Shown here: one piece after another, positions 22,109 to 30,021 of the stretch | Numbering within the stretch: position 1 is the first letter of the stretch | How the letters are laid out: every line of letters begins with the position of its first letter | Assembly (NCBI GenBank): GCA_023954745.1 | Contig: JAGSHC010000016.1 | Location: 1 to 49,750 of the forward strand | Length of the DNA: 49,750 bases | Reading direction: 5' to 3' | DNA from: Deltaproteobacteria bacterium | GTDB lineage: Bacteria > Myxococcota_A > UBA796 > UBA9615 | The notes under the pieces: model-generated | Database searches by the model: none | The model's input: only the letters and a program-made list of their open reading frames with translations | What the model was told of the DNA's origin: nothing | Made by a program: the position numbers and the translations under genes

Positions 22109-24064
22109 TCAGCGAGACGCGTCCCGGTCCCGGAGAAGCCGCCCGGCGGTGGGCGCCAAGGCCTCTCCCAGCACGGCATGGCCCAGTCGGCTGGGGTGCA
22201 GCTGGTCCCAGAAGTAGGCCTCCCCCGCGGCGGGGGGCCCTCCCGTGGCGGCGGAATGGGCCCCGAGGATCGCGTGTGCGTCGAGCATCACAGCGCCGGT
22301 TCGGGACGCTGTCTCTTCGGCGATCCAACGCAGGAGCCGTCGGCGCTCCGTGTCGGAGGGGTAGCTCTCGGCGGTGACGAGGGCCTGGGCCACCACGATC
22401 ACCGGCACCCCGCGAGCGGCGCCCATGCGCACGACGCGCTGCTGATTGCGGGTGCAGCGAAGGGCAGCGAGACGCGACAGGCGATCCGCGGTCTCTCCGC
22501 CGACCGGAGACTCGTCCTGCCAGGCACCGTCAGCGTCAGGGGCCAACTCCCTCTCCGGGAGGAGGTCGTGGATGATCCGCGCCACGTGACTCTCATCGAG
22601 CACGACCCGCACCGCCAGCTGCCAGGGGGAGAACGCGCGCATGCCCGCGAGGGTCTCGAGACGGCCCAGGTCGTTGATGCCGTGATAGAGGACGATCAGG
22701 TCGGGGTCGGCGTCGAGGACGTCCACCGCTGCAGACACGACGTCGTCGCTGATCGCCCCTCCGATCCCTCCGTTCAGCACCTCCACATCCTGTCCCGGGT
22801 GGTCAGCCCGGAGCCGACGGCCGAGGACCTCCGCGAAGGACTCCTCCCGCAGGTGGTTGCTCGCGTGCACCGACGACTCTCCCAGAGTGACGACCCGCCA
22901 GCTGCCCTCAGAGGTAGGGGGCACAGCAGCCCAGCGGGCCCCTTCGTTGATGGTCTCCCTGAAGGGCCGCCCCGACAGGGTCCGCGACTCCAGGAGCGTG
23001 CCCGCGGCGTCCGCAGTTCCCCGCATCGCCTGCGGCTCGGACCAGCCCGCGCCGCCGACGGACGCCAGCGGGGTGACCCCAAGGAAGGGCAGCACCGCCT
23101 CTGCAGCCAGGAGAAGGGTGGGCGCGAGCCCCAGAGCTCCGGCGGGAAACAACACCCTGCGCCACGCCGGTCGAGACCTCAGCAGGAGGACCCACAGGCC
23201 CCAGGCGGCAGCGAGCACGCCCCAGGCCCACGCAAGCGGTGAGAGCCGACGGGGCGGCGGGATCACTGACTCCGTCGTCGCGCGGGCGACCTCGATGGGG
23301 ACGACAGGTCGGAGGGGAGTGCCGATGCGCTGAGGGTCGTCGCGCGCGTGGCCACAGAGGGACGACTGGCGACAGACCTCCTGAGCGAGCTCCACCTCTG
23401 CGGGGCTGCCGTGGGCCTCCAATGCCCCCAAGTACCAACCCTGCAAACGCTGCAAGAACAGGTAGCCGTGATCTCCGCTGTCGGTCTGGAGACGCACCAG
23501 GCCATCAGGCCCTGCGTCGAGGACGTCGGCGAGCCACCGCGACGCCTCCGCCGCCACCAGTCCACCATCGTCCGGGGGGAGGCGGGGCGCCGTGTCCCCG
23601 CCCAAGGGCGCCAGCCAGTCGTGGTGCAACCGACTCCAGGCGAGGGACGCGAGGTCGGCGTGGGCACTGACCTGCCCCTCCTCATCGAACAGGTGCTCCC
23701 TCATGAGCTCGGGCCCGAACCCCTGGAGGCCCCGAAGGAGTCGCTCGTAGAGATCCGGGTCGTTGATGAGATGGGCCGCCTTTCCCCGGTGGTAGGAGAG
23801 ATACATCAGGGGGATCAGGGTGGGATCCGCTCTGCAGACCGCGATCCGGGCAGCGTCGAGCTGGGCTGGACGGGGGGCAGACTCGCTGAGGAGCGGACTC
23901 AGCTCGGCGGCGGTGACGGAGCCTGCGCTACACGCCTCGGCGACGAGGCGCTCCCGATCGTCGGGAGCGAGGTCGTCCGCGAGCAGACCGTGCAGCGGCG
24001 CCGCCTCGACGGAGGACGTGAGGAACACCGCGAGCAGCGGCAGGACGCGGGCGATCATGCGCAC
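22109..24064 (-). CDS. Secreted/membrane SGNH (GDSL-like) hydrolase with N-terminal helical domain
   Basis: The 651-residue protein has a signal peptide (about 1-21, ending VEAAP), a helical N-terminal domain of about 230 residues and a hydrophobic section with two likely membrane helices (about 275-296 and 303-328). A C-terminal SGNH hydrolase follows. Block I is LGESSVHAS (nucleophile Ser-397; GES instead of GDS), block II NGGIGG, block III YHGINDLG (Asn-464), and block V WDQLHPSRLGH with the Asp/His pair. SGNH enzymes are esterases, lipases or carbohydrate O-acetyl esterases; the substrate cannot be read here, but the location suggests an envelope or extracellular glycan target. The start is GTG, with an ATG two codons later as alternative. 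The long helical N-terminus has no family I recognize. Confidence 0.85.
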   Translation of the reverse strand: MRMIARVLPLLAVFLTSSVEAAPLHGLLADDLAPDDRERLVAEACSAGSVTAAELSPLLSESAPRPAQLDAARIAVCRADPTLIPLMYLSYHRGKAAHLINDPDLYERLLRGLQGFGPELMREHLFDEEGQVSAHADLASLAWSRLHHDWLAPLGGDTAPRLPPDDGGLVAAEASRWLADVLDAGPDGLVRLQTDSGDHGYLFLQRLQGWYLGALEAHGSPAEVELAQEVCRQSSLCGHARDDPQRIGTPLRPVVPIEVARATTESVIPPPRRLSPLAWAWGVLAAAWGLWVLLLRSRPAWRRVLFPAGALGLAPTLLLAAEAVLPFLGVTPLASVGGAGWSEPQAMRGTADAAGTLLESRTLSGRPFRETINEGARWAAVPPTSEGSWRVVTLGESSVHASNHLREESFAEVLGRRLRADHPGQDVEVLNGGIGGAISDDVVSAAVDVLDADPDLIVLYHGINDLGRLETLAGMRAFSPWQLAVRVVLDESHVARIIHDLLPERELAPDADGAWQDESPVGGETADRLSRLAALRCTRNQQRVVRMGAARGVPVIVVAQALVTAESYPSDTERRRLLRWIAEETASRTGAVMLDAHAILGAHSAATGGPPAAGEAYFWDQLHPSRLGHAVLGEALAPTAGRLLRDRDASR

Positions 24065-24123
24065 GTCCTAAGGATGGCGGATCAGCGCTGGCGGGTCTTC
24101 GTAGGTGGAGGGAAGATGGAGCC

Positions 24124-24714
24124 ATGCGTGCATCCCACCTGCTGTTGAGTCTGCTCCTGTGTGCCCCGATCTCGGCGATCGCTGACGATGGTGAAGCCGC
24201 CTCAGAGACCGAGGCGCCAGCAGATTCGTCCCCGGCGACCGAGGCGCCTGCGACCGAGACGCCCGGAGAACCCACGCTGGACCTCTCGCTGCATCGCGAC
24301 CCGACGAAAGCGTCGGACGAAGAGGTGTGGTGGGGCGCGCTCCGCGTCACGGCGAAGCTCGATACGACGATGCTCTATCTCGACGGAGAGTTCATCGGGG
24401 AAGGCAAGGCGCTGCGTGACCGCATCTCCCCGGGGGTGCACCTCCTCGAGGGTCGGCTCGCGTCGGGACGAAAGATGACCAGCAGCGTTCTCGTGCGACC
24501 GGGCCACGTCGTCAGCTACGAGGTGCACATGGGGGACAAGACCGGAGAACAGGCCTACGCCGTACTCCTCAACGTCGCGGCGATCGTGGCGGCCACCGCC
24601 TTCGGGACGGCCGCAGCCATCGATGGCAGCCAGCCCATTCCTACGGACATGCCCGGACTCGTGACTCCCCTCGATGCCCTGAAGGCCGGGAATCGCGACG
24701 TCGAACGCCCCTGA
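24124..24714 (+). CDS. Secreted PEGA-domain-like protein
   Basis: The 196-residue exported protein has a signal peptide (about 1-21, LLLSLLLCAPISAIADD) and a low-complexity Ala/Glu/Thr/Pro linker (residues 22-56). A beta-rich domain follows, with TTMLYLDGEFIGEGKALRDR, then ISPGVHLLEGRLASG and SSVLVRPGHVVSYEV, the VYxDGxxxG ... LxPGxHxV pattern of PEGA domains. A C-terminal hydrophobic stretch (AVLLNVAAIVAATAFGTAAAI) could be a second membrane anchor. PEGA domains are common in cell-surface and kinase-associated proteins of delta-type bacteria. It is probably a structural envelope component, and is divergent from the SGNH hydrolase gene. Confidence 0.7.
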   Translation: MRASHLLLSLLLCAPISAIADDGEAASETEAPADSSPATEAPATETPGEPTLDLSLHRDPTKASDEEVWWGALRVTAKLDTTMLYLDGEFIGEGKALRDRISPGVHLLEGRLASGRKMTSSVLVRPGHVVSYEVHMGDKTGEQAYAVLLNVAAIVAATAFGTAAAIDGSQPIPTDMPGLVTPLDALKAGNRDVERP

Positions 24715-24750
24715 CCCAGGACGAGCCCCGCCGCGTTACCATCCCTCGCC

Positions 24751-25509
24751 ATGAACACGCGCACGCTCCTCGTCCTGCTCGCCTCCCTCCTCCTGCTCGG
24801 CTGCGGGGAGCAGAAGGCCCTCTCTGCGGCCCAGGCATCGGGCACCCCCGAGGCCTACGAAGCGTTCCTCGAGCAATACCCCAACACGCCCCATGCCCCG
24901 ATCCTGCGCACGCAGATCGAGGACCTCCGCTACCACGCGGCCAAGGATGGTGAGGGCCCCAAGGGCTGGCGCGAGTACCTCAAGCACCACCCCGAGGGAA
25001 AGCACGTCAAGGCGGCCAAGCGCCACGAGGACGAGGCTTCGTACGACGCGGCCCATGGTCTGCGTACCGCAGCCGCCTACCAGGGGTATCTCGACTCGCA
25101 CCCCACTGGGCGCTACGTGAAGCAGGCCCGCGCGGAGATGGATGAGCTCGCCTACCAGGAGAACATCAGCATCGAGAACTACCGCGTGGAGCGGGTGAAC
25201 CTGGCCAATGACCCCAAGGGGGATCTCAACGGCTGGGGGCTCTACGCCGACGTCACGAACAACGGAGAGCGCATCCTCATCGAGGTCGAGCTGAAGCTCG
25301 AGTTCACCGACCCTGCGGGCAAGGTCATCGGAGACCGCACCTGGTGGGTCGCCGCGGAGGAGCTCTTCGGAATGCCGACCCCGCCGCGGATCAAGCCCCC
25401 GCTGCGGGCGGGCATGACGCGCGAGTTCCAGTTCACCACCGGCGAGCCGCCCGAGGGCTGGGTCGACACCTTTACTCTGCGGCCGACGAACCTTCGGTTC
25501 CGCCAGTAG
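24751..25509 (+). CDS. Lipoprotein with TPR-like repeats and C-terminal beta domain
   Basis: The 252-residue lipoprotein has a lipobox ending at Cys-18 (ASLLLLGCGEQ). Residues 25-130 hold three short helical repeats of the type ayeaFLeqyPntphap, resembling the outer-membrane TPR arrays of YbgF/BamD-type proteins. Residues 150-250 form a beta-sandwich-like domain (GWGLYADVTNNGERILIEVE, ending TFTLRPTNLRFRQ) similar to FxLYD/DUF3426-type domains. It should be anchored in the outer or inner membrane facing the periplasm. Its end overlaps the convergent lipoprotein gene by 38 bp. The function is not known. Confidence 0.75.
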   Translation: MNTRTLLVLLASLLLLGCGEQKALSAAQASGTPEAYEAFLEQYPNTPHAPILRTQIEDLRYHAAKDGEGPKGWREYLKHHPEGKHVKAAKRHEDEASYDAAHGLRTAAAYQGYLDSHPTGRYVKQARAEMDELAYQENISIENYRVERVNLANDPKGDLNGWGLYADVTNNGERILIEVELKLEFTDPAGKVIGDRTWWVAAEELFGMPTPPRIKPPLRAGMTREFQFTTGEPPEGWVDTFTLRPTNLRFRQ

Positions 25510-26566
25510 CCCCGGGCCGCGGCGGCTCGACCGGATCCGCGGGCCCGAACCCCTCGATCCGTAGCCGCTGCCCGTCGGGGCCCGGCACGAAGCGCCACAC
25601 GTCCAACCCCTCAGCGCCGGCAAAGGCCATGAGCATCTGGCGGTCCGGCAGCAGGCCAGCGCGGAGATCAAAGCCCTCTGGGGGAGGTGACGGCGTCGTC
25701 GCAGGCGCGGGGGTCGTGAGCAGCACGCGGCCCTGAGCGTCGAAGCGAGCGAAGTGCAGGCGTCGCCCGTCGTCCTCGCCCGTCCAGGCCGCCAACCAGC
25801 CCGTGTCGAGGACCTCGCCTGGTGCTGCGCCCGCCGCCGCCGGAGCCGGGTCCATGCCCAGCACCCTCACCTGCTGGGCCTTCGGGATCCGCGCAAGCAT
25901 CGCCATGCGACGCCCCGCCGGGCCGCTCCCGACGATCCCCGCCAGGGTGTCTTGACGTACCCCTCGGTAGCGCTGCCCTGACGGGGCAAGAAGACCTCGG
26001 ACAGCGGGCTGCTCGAGGGAAGGACGCTGCATGCCATCGAGAACATCGACCCCGCCGTCGGGGCGACTCTCGAGCACCGAGCGGCCCACTGCGAGGTCTT
26101 CACGGGCGAGCTCCTGCGCCCGCCCCTCCGCGAGAACCATGCGAACCAGTACGCGCGAGCGAGCGGAGCTGACCACCAAGGCCGGAGGCGCCACCGTGTC
26201 GTCGAAGGCGATGTCCGCCGCGACGATGTCCTTGGGCATGAGCACGTAGTACGGGTCCCGATCAGGCTCCACGACGGTGACCCGGCGGCCCCGGGAGCCG
26301 AGCACGGCCACCCGGAGGGAGGAGCGGGACGCAGCCAACGCCTCGGGCCGCCGCTGAATCGCCCGCAGCGACGCGATGCGGTGCCAGCCTTCGTCGTCAG
26401 ACCAGTCCGGCGAGAACTCGGCGGGGGCGGTTCCGTCGACGGCAATCGGGGGCGGGGCGGTCTCCGGCGCTTGGGCCGGAGCCTCGGGCTGCGGGGCGGC
26501 GCTGGTGCAGGCGCCGAGCAAGCCCGCCGTCAGCAAGACCGCGGTGGCGCGACTACTGAGCGCCAT
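25472..26566 (-). CDS. Hypothetical lipoprotein
   Basis: The product is 364 residues from the ATG at 26566; upstream codons in this frame lie inside the peptidase gene and look like antisense shadow. The signal peptide ends in a lipobox with Cys-20 (LLTAGLLGACTS), followed by a Pro/Ala linker. The body is mainly beta-rich (ALVVSSARSRVLVRMVLAEG, GWLAAWTGEDDGRRLHFARF) with repeating xxDxxGRVxL segments that suggest a beta-propeller-like fold, but I cannot assign a family. It overlaps the M23 peptidase gene by 14 bp and is probably co-expressed with it, so a role in cell-wall or envelope maintenance is possible. Confidence 0.7.
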   Translation of the reverse strand: MALSSRATAVLLTAGLLGACTSAAPQPEAPAQAPETAPPPIAVDGTAPAEFSPDWSDDEGWHRIASLRAIQRRPEALAASRSSLRVAVLGSRGRRVTVVEPDRDPYYVLMPKDIVAADIAFDDTVAPPALVVSSARSRVLVRMVLAEGRAQELAREDLAVGRSVLESRPDGGVDVLDGMQRPSLEQPAVRGLLAPSGQRYRGVRQDTLAGIVGSGPAGRRMAMLARIPKAQQVRVLGMDPAPAAAGAAPGEVLDTGWLAAWTGEDDGRRLHFARFDAQGRVLLTTPAPATTPSPPPEGFDLRAGLLPDRQMLMAFAGAEGLDVWRFVPGPDGQRLRIEGFGPADPVEPPRPGATGGTEGSSAAE

Positions 26567-27638
26567 CCGGGGCCGGGGCCGGGGTGATGGTTTCGGCGAC
26601 CTCGCGGTCCATCTCGGCTCGGAGCCGCTCGATCTCCGCAGCGAACGCCGCCTTGCTGGCCTCGGGCACGGTCCGCCGCGTCTGCTCATGCACCTTCAGG
26701 GGGTCGAGCACGCGGCCGTTGGAGTCGACGATCTCGTAGTGGAGGTGCGGCGCGAACGAGCGCCCCGTGTTCCCCGACTTCCCGATCTCCTGGCCAGCCT
26801 TCACGGTCTGACCGGCCTTCACTCCCGTGACGTTGAGGTGCAGAAAACGCAGCCGGCGCCCCTCGGAGCTGATCTCCACCGAGTTGCCGTTGTAGCGGTG
26901 GTTCCAGTTGGTGCGCAGCACCTTGCCCGCGAAGGGCGTGAAGACCGCGGTGTCTACGTCCACCTTGAAGTCCATGCCCGCGTGCCCACGGCCGTCCCCC
27001 ACCAGGGATGTGATCTGCTCGTAGTCGGGCAGCACCGGCGGCTCCAAACGGGCGGGAACCTCGCGCCCGTCAGCGTCGAACCAGGTCGCGCTGGTCCAGC
27101 CCTCGGGCTGGAAGCGGAACGCCTCGAAGCGCTTGCCCATCTTCTGGCTGGTGTAGCTCAGGCTGTGGATGTGCACTTCGTTGGCGATGATCTCGTCGGG
27201 CTCGAAGATCACCGCCGCGACATCCCCCTTGCGCGGGTCCTTGCTGGGGTCGATCCACCAACCGAACAGCCGGCCCGCGGTGAGCGCGACGATGCTCCCC
27301 TGCACCGAGCCCAGCTGGTCCGTGAATGCGCGAGCCACGGGCCCATCGATCACCACCTTGGAGAGACGGGGGCCGTCCTCGGGAGTCTCAGGCTCCACCG
27401 GAGCGGGGGTCGCCTCGGGGACCGCAACGTCGCCAGCGCCATCGCCAGCGGCGACCTCACCCGACTCGGCATCCGCCACGGCCTTGACCGCGTCGGTGAG
27501 AACTCCCTCGCCGCCCTTCGGCTCCCACTTCAGGACGAAGAAGATGTTCGCCGCTACAGAGAGCAACAGGATGATCGGCAGCACGGGAATCCCCTGCTTG
27601 CGACGATCGAGACGAAGGTTTGGCTGCCGGCTGCGCAC
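26553..27638 (-). CDS. M23 family metallopeptidase (LytM-type), membrane-anchored
   Basis: The 361-residue protein has one N-terminal membrane helix (about 17-36, IPVLPIILLLSVAANIFFVL), an acidic linker and a periplasmic peptidase. The Zn-binding set is present: His-219 and Asp-223 (GHAGMDF), His-267 (FLHLN) and His-298/His-300 (APHLHYE). All residues for zinc ligation and catalysis are there, so it should be an active peptidoglycan endopeptidase. The central domain (LFGWWIDPSKDP, EVHIHSLSYTSQKMG) is the substrate-gating region seen in MepM-like proteins. The C-terminus is a charged helix. The start is GTG. It is followed by an overlapping lipoprotein gene, suggesting a functional pair. Confidence 0.9.
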   Translation of the reverse strand: MRSRQPNLRLDRRKQGIPVLPIILLLSVAANIFFVLKWEPKGGEGVLTDAVKAVADAESGEVAAGDGAGDVAVPEATPAPVEPETPEDGPRLSKVVIDGPVARAFTDQLGSVQGSIVALTAGRLFGWWIDPSKDPRKGDVAAVIFEPDEIIANEVHIHSLSYTSQKMGKRFEAFRFQPEGWTSATWFDADGREVPARLEPPVLPDYEQITSLVGDGRGHAGMDFKVDVDTAVFTPFAGKVLRTNWNHRYNGNSVEISSEGRRLRFLHLNVTGVKAGQTVKAGQEIGKSGNTGRSFAPHLHYEIVDSNGRVLDPLKVHEQTRRTVPEASKAAFAAEIERLRAEMDREVAETITPAPAPDGAQ

Positions 27639-27686
27639 GGCCGGTTGCTAGCACGGGTCGCGGCCCCGTGGAAGCACGGCGCCCCC

Positions 27687-27836
27687 TCAGCAACGGGCAA
27701 GGATCCAGCGCGCGACGTCCTCCCACGCGGGGCGACTTCCGGAGTCGGTCACCCGAGCACGCGAGTCTCCCAGGCACAGCCAGCGCAGGCGCAGCCCCAA
27801 CCGCGGGCAGATCCTCGACGGTGAGGGTCCCTCCAT
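27687..27836 (-). CDS. Possible small protein (49 residues)
   Basis: A minus-strand ATG frame in the 257-bp gap between the M23 peptidase and phosphofructokinase encodes a 49-residue Arg/Trp-rich peptide. It ends SRPAWEDVARWILARC, which reads like a real amphipathic helix. No good ribosome-binding site precedes the ATG and no family is recognized. It could equally be chance or the tail of an older gene. Nothing else is visible in this gap. Confidence 0.25.
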   Translation of the reverse strand: MEGPSPSRICPRLGLRLRWLCLGDSRARVTDSGSRPAWEDVARWILARC

Positions 27837-27895
27837 CTGCGGTCAGCACGCGGTGGGTTGAAGCGATGGCGTTCACCCGGGGCATGATAGGGACC

Positions 27896-29023
27896 ATGAC
27901 CTCTCCCCTGCAGACGCGCGTCCTCCCCCTGATCGGTCCCGGAAAGATCGGCCTGCTCACCTCTGGCGGCGATGCGCCGGGCATGAACGCAGCCGTGCGC
28001 TCGGCGACGAAGGTGGCCCTGGCCCGCGGGCACCGCGTGTATGGGATTCGACACGGCTACAAGGGCCTCCTCGATGGACAGCTGGTGCCCATGGACCACG
28101 GCGATGTCGACGACATCGTGCGCTGGGGAGGCACCGTGCTCGGCTCCGCCAGGGAGCTGAGGTTCAAGGAGCCCGCGGGCAAGGCCCTGGCTCAGGACCG
28201 CGTGATGGAGTTCGGCCTCGACGGCGTCGTCGTCATCGGCGGCGACGGGTCACTCACGGGCGCGCGGGAACTCAGCAAGCTCACGACGGCGCGCGGCGAG
28301 CCGTTGCGGGTGATGGGGATCCCGGCGTCCATCGACAACGACGTGGGCTGCACGTCCCTCGCCATCGGCGTGGACACAGCCGTGAACACCATCGTCGGCG
28401 CCGTGGACCGCATCGCCGACACCGCGCGAGCCCACGACCGCACGTTCATCGTCGAAGTCATGGGCCGCGACTGCGGCTACCTCGCGATGGTGGCCGCCAT
28501 CGCCAGCGCCGCGGACGCGGTGCTGTACCGCGAGTCAGGCCGCTCCCATGACGAGATGCTCAGCCACCTCGAGCAGACGGTGCGGCAGGCGTATCGCCCG
28601 GGCGGCAAGCGGTCCCGCGCGAAGCGCATGGTCGTGATCCTGAAGGCGGAGGGCGTGACCCTGTCGAGTGCGCGCATCAAGGAGCACCTCGACGAAGCGC
28701 TGCTCAAGGAGATCCCCACCCTGGAGACCCGGGTGACGGTGCTCGGGCACCTCGTGCGAGGAGGAGCGCCCACCGCGATGGACCGCCTGATGGCCGCCCG
28801 CCTCGGCAACGTGGCCGTCATCGCCCTCGAGAACGGGCGCACCGCGATGATGGCGGCGTGGCGCCCCCCCGTCGGCGGCGAGGAGACCATGGACAAGGAC
28901 GTGCGTCTCTTTGACCTGAACACGGTGCTCACCGAGACGGCAGCGCTTCGCGCGGCCACCTCGCCGGTCGCGAAGAAGCGGGTGGAGATGCTGCAGGCGG
29001 TGGAGTCAATCTTCGCGCTCTGA
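27896..29023 (+). CDS. pfkA: ATP-dependent 6-phosphofructokinase
   Basis: The product is 375 residues from the ATG at 27896. It phosphorylates fructose 6-phosphate to the 1,6-bisphosphate, the committed step of glycolysis. Motifs seen: LLTSGGDAPGMNAAVR (nucleotide loop), VVIGGDGSLTGA (Gly after GGD, the ATP-type pattern rather than the GGDD of PPi enzymes), the catalytic loop PASIDNDVGC with Asp (family usually PKTIDND), MGRDCGYLAM for sugar-phosphate binding, and GHLVRGGAPTAMDR near the C-terminus. Length fits the family. Earlier in-frame ATGs exist at 27884 and 27865, but the conserved fold begins only after residue 15. It stands alone, convergent with the lipase gene. Confidence 0.95.
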   Translation: MTSPLQTRVLPLIGPGKIGLLTSGGDAPGMNAAVRSATKVALARGHRVYGIRHGYKGLLDGQLVPMDHGDVDDIVRWGGTVLGSARELRFKEPAGKALAQDRVMEFGLDGVVVIGGDGSLTGARELSKLTTARGEPLRVMGIPASIDNDVGCTSLAIGVDTAVNTIVGAVDRIADTARAHDRTFIVEVMGRDCGYLAMVAAIASAADAVLYRESGRSHDEMLSHLEQTVRQAYRPGGKRSRAKRMVVILKAEGVTLSSARIKEHLDEALLKEIPTLETRVTVLGHLVRGGAPTAMDRLMAARLGNVAVIALENGRTAMMAAWRPPVGGEETMDKDVRLFDLNTVLTETAALRAATSPVAKKRVEMLQAVESIFAL

Positions 29024-29030
29024 GTGACGG

Positions 29031-29046
29031 GGGCGCTCTTCCGCCC
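29031..29046. terminator. Weak hairpin between convergent pfkA and lipase
   Basis: GGGCG (29031-29035) and CGCCC (29042-29046) can pair around CTCTTC, just after the pfkA stop and just before the lipase stop. No clear T-run follows, so it is at best a weak bidirectional terminator. Confidence 0.3.
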
Positions 29047-29049
29047 GCT

Positions 29050-29961
29050 TCAGTCTCGACAGAGGTCGCCGCTGGTGAGCCTGCCCTTCTCCTGCGGTGG
29101 AACCTCGCGTCCCATCATGTGCTCAATCACCCAGCCGATGACGGTGCTACTGCACGCCACCGTGAAGTGACTGCGGGTGCGCTTGCCGCGCCAGATGCGG
29201 AACGTCGCTCCCTCCAACCAGGCTGACTCCGCCATCACGGCGTTGTCGTGGCTGTGTGCCTTCCCGTCACCGTCACCGTCGAAGAGCGGAGCCGGCAGCA
29301 GGTTCGGCACGGTCTCGACCCCGATGCTCAGAGTGCGGGGGGCGCCGTCCTGGAGTGAGGTGCCCAGGGCCTCGAGAACCTCCGAGCCCGGGATGAGGTC
29401 GCATCCGATGGACCGCCACGGTTGCCGGAACGTGTCACATGCAATGTGGCCGACCCCGGTCCGCGCGCCGTGGTTCGGCGTGGACAGCAGGGTGAGAGAG
29501 GCATACGTGAAGTGGTTGAAGGGGTCTTGCTCGACGAGCCAGCGGAGCAGCAGTCCACCGGTGGAGTGACCGATGGCGTGAAACGGGCGGCTCGTTCGGT
29601 ACCCGGCTCCCGCAAGGGCGGCGTCGATGGCAGGAGCGAGGACCCGCTGGGCGGCGTCGCCGATGTCCATCCCCTTCTCGGGCTCCCAGGCGATGGCAAA
29701 GGTCGCGTAACCAGCCTCTTGGAGGACGCGCTCCGCTCCACGCCACATGACCGGGTCTGAGGCGAACCCGTGGACGAGGACGACCGGAGTGGCCTCTGGA
29801 TTGGAGTGATCGATGGCGCCACGGTCGCGCTGCTCCTCATCCGCCAGCTCCTGCCCCTGGAGCGTGAGCGCGCCCACCCCCCGAGTGCCGAGTGCCCTGC
29901 TGTCGCCGGGGGCGCTCTCGGCCGGACCCGAGATCACGCTCAACGCCCCCACCATCAGCAC
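29050..29961 (-). CDS. Secreted alpha/beta-hydrolase lipase
   Basis: The product is about 303 residues from GTG 29961 (GAGGG eight bases upstream) or ATG 29955. The frame is open far upstream, but that region is antisense to the Ntn-hydrolase gene. A short signal peptide (MVGALSVISGPAESAP) precedes an alpha/beta-hydrolase with the oxyanion motif VVLVHGFASDP (about 60-70) and the nucleophile elbow AIGHSTGG (Ser-133). Further on are TLLSTPNHGARTG, an acidic loop DGDGDGKAHSHDNAV likely binding calcium, and a C-terminal His in KRTRSHFTVA. This is the layout of lipases of the triacylglycerol lipase/PGAP1-like type. It should be extracellular or periplasmic. Confidence 0.85.
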   Translation of the reverse strand: MLMVGALSVISGPAESAPGDSRALGTRGVGALTLQGQELADEEQRDRGAIDHSNPEATPVVLVHGFASDPVMWRGAERVLQEAGYATFAIAWEPEKGMDIGDAAQRVLAPAIDAALAGAGYRTSRPFHAIGHSTGGLLLRWLVEQDPFNHFTYASLTLLSTPNHGARTGVGHIACDTFRQPWRSIGCDLIPGSEVLEALGTSLQDGAPRTLSIGVETVPNLLPAPLFDGDGDGKAHSHDNAVMAESAWLEGATFRIWRGKRTRSHFTVACSSTVIGWVIEHMMGREVPPQEKGRLTSGDLCRD

Positions 29962-30021
29962 AAGCGCGGCCCTCGCGCGTGTCTTTACACCCCTGAGGTG
30001 CGTCCCTATGGTCCCGCGGAC

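Noticed and set aside
27640-27895. Other frames in the gap before pfkA
   Set aside because: The remaining minus-strand frames run antisense into pfkA or the peptidase gene and have no start signals; only the 49-residue frame is listed, at low confidence.
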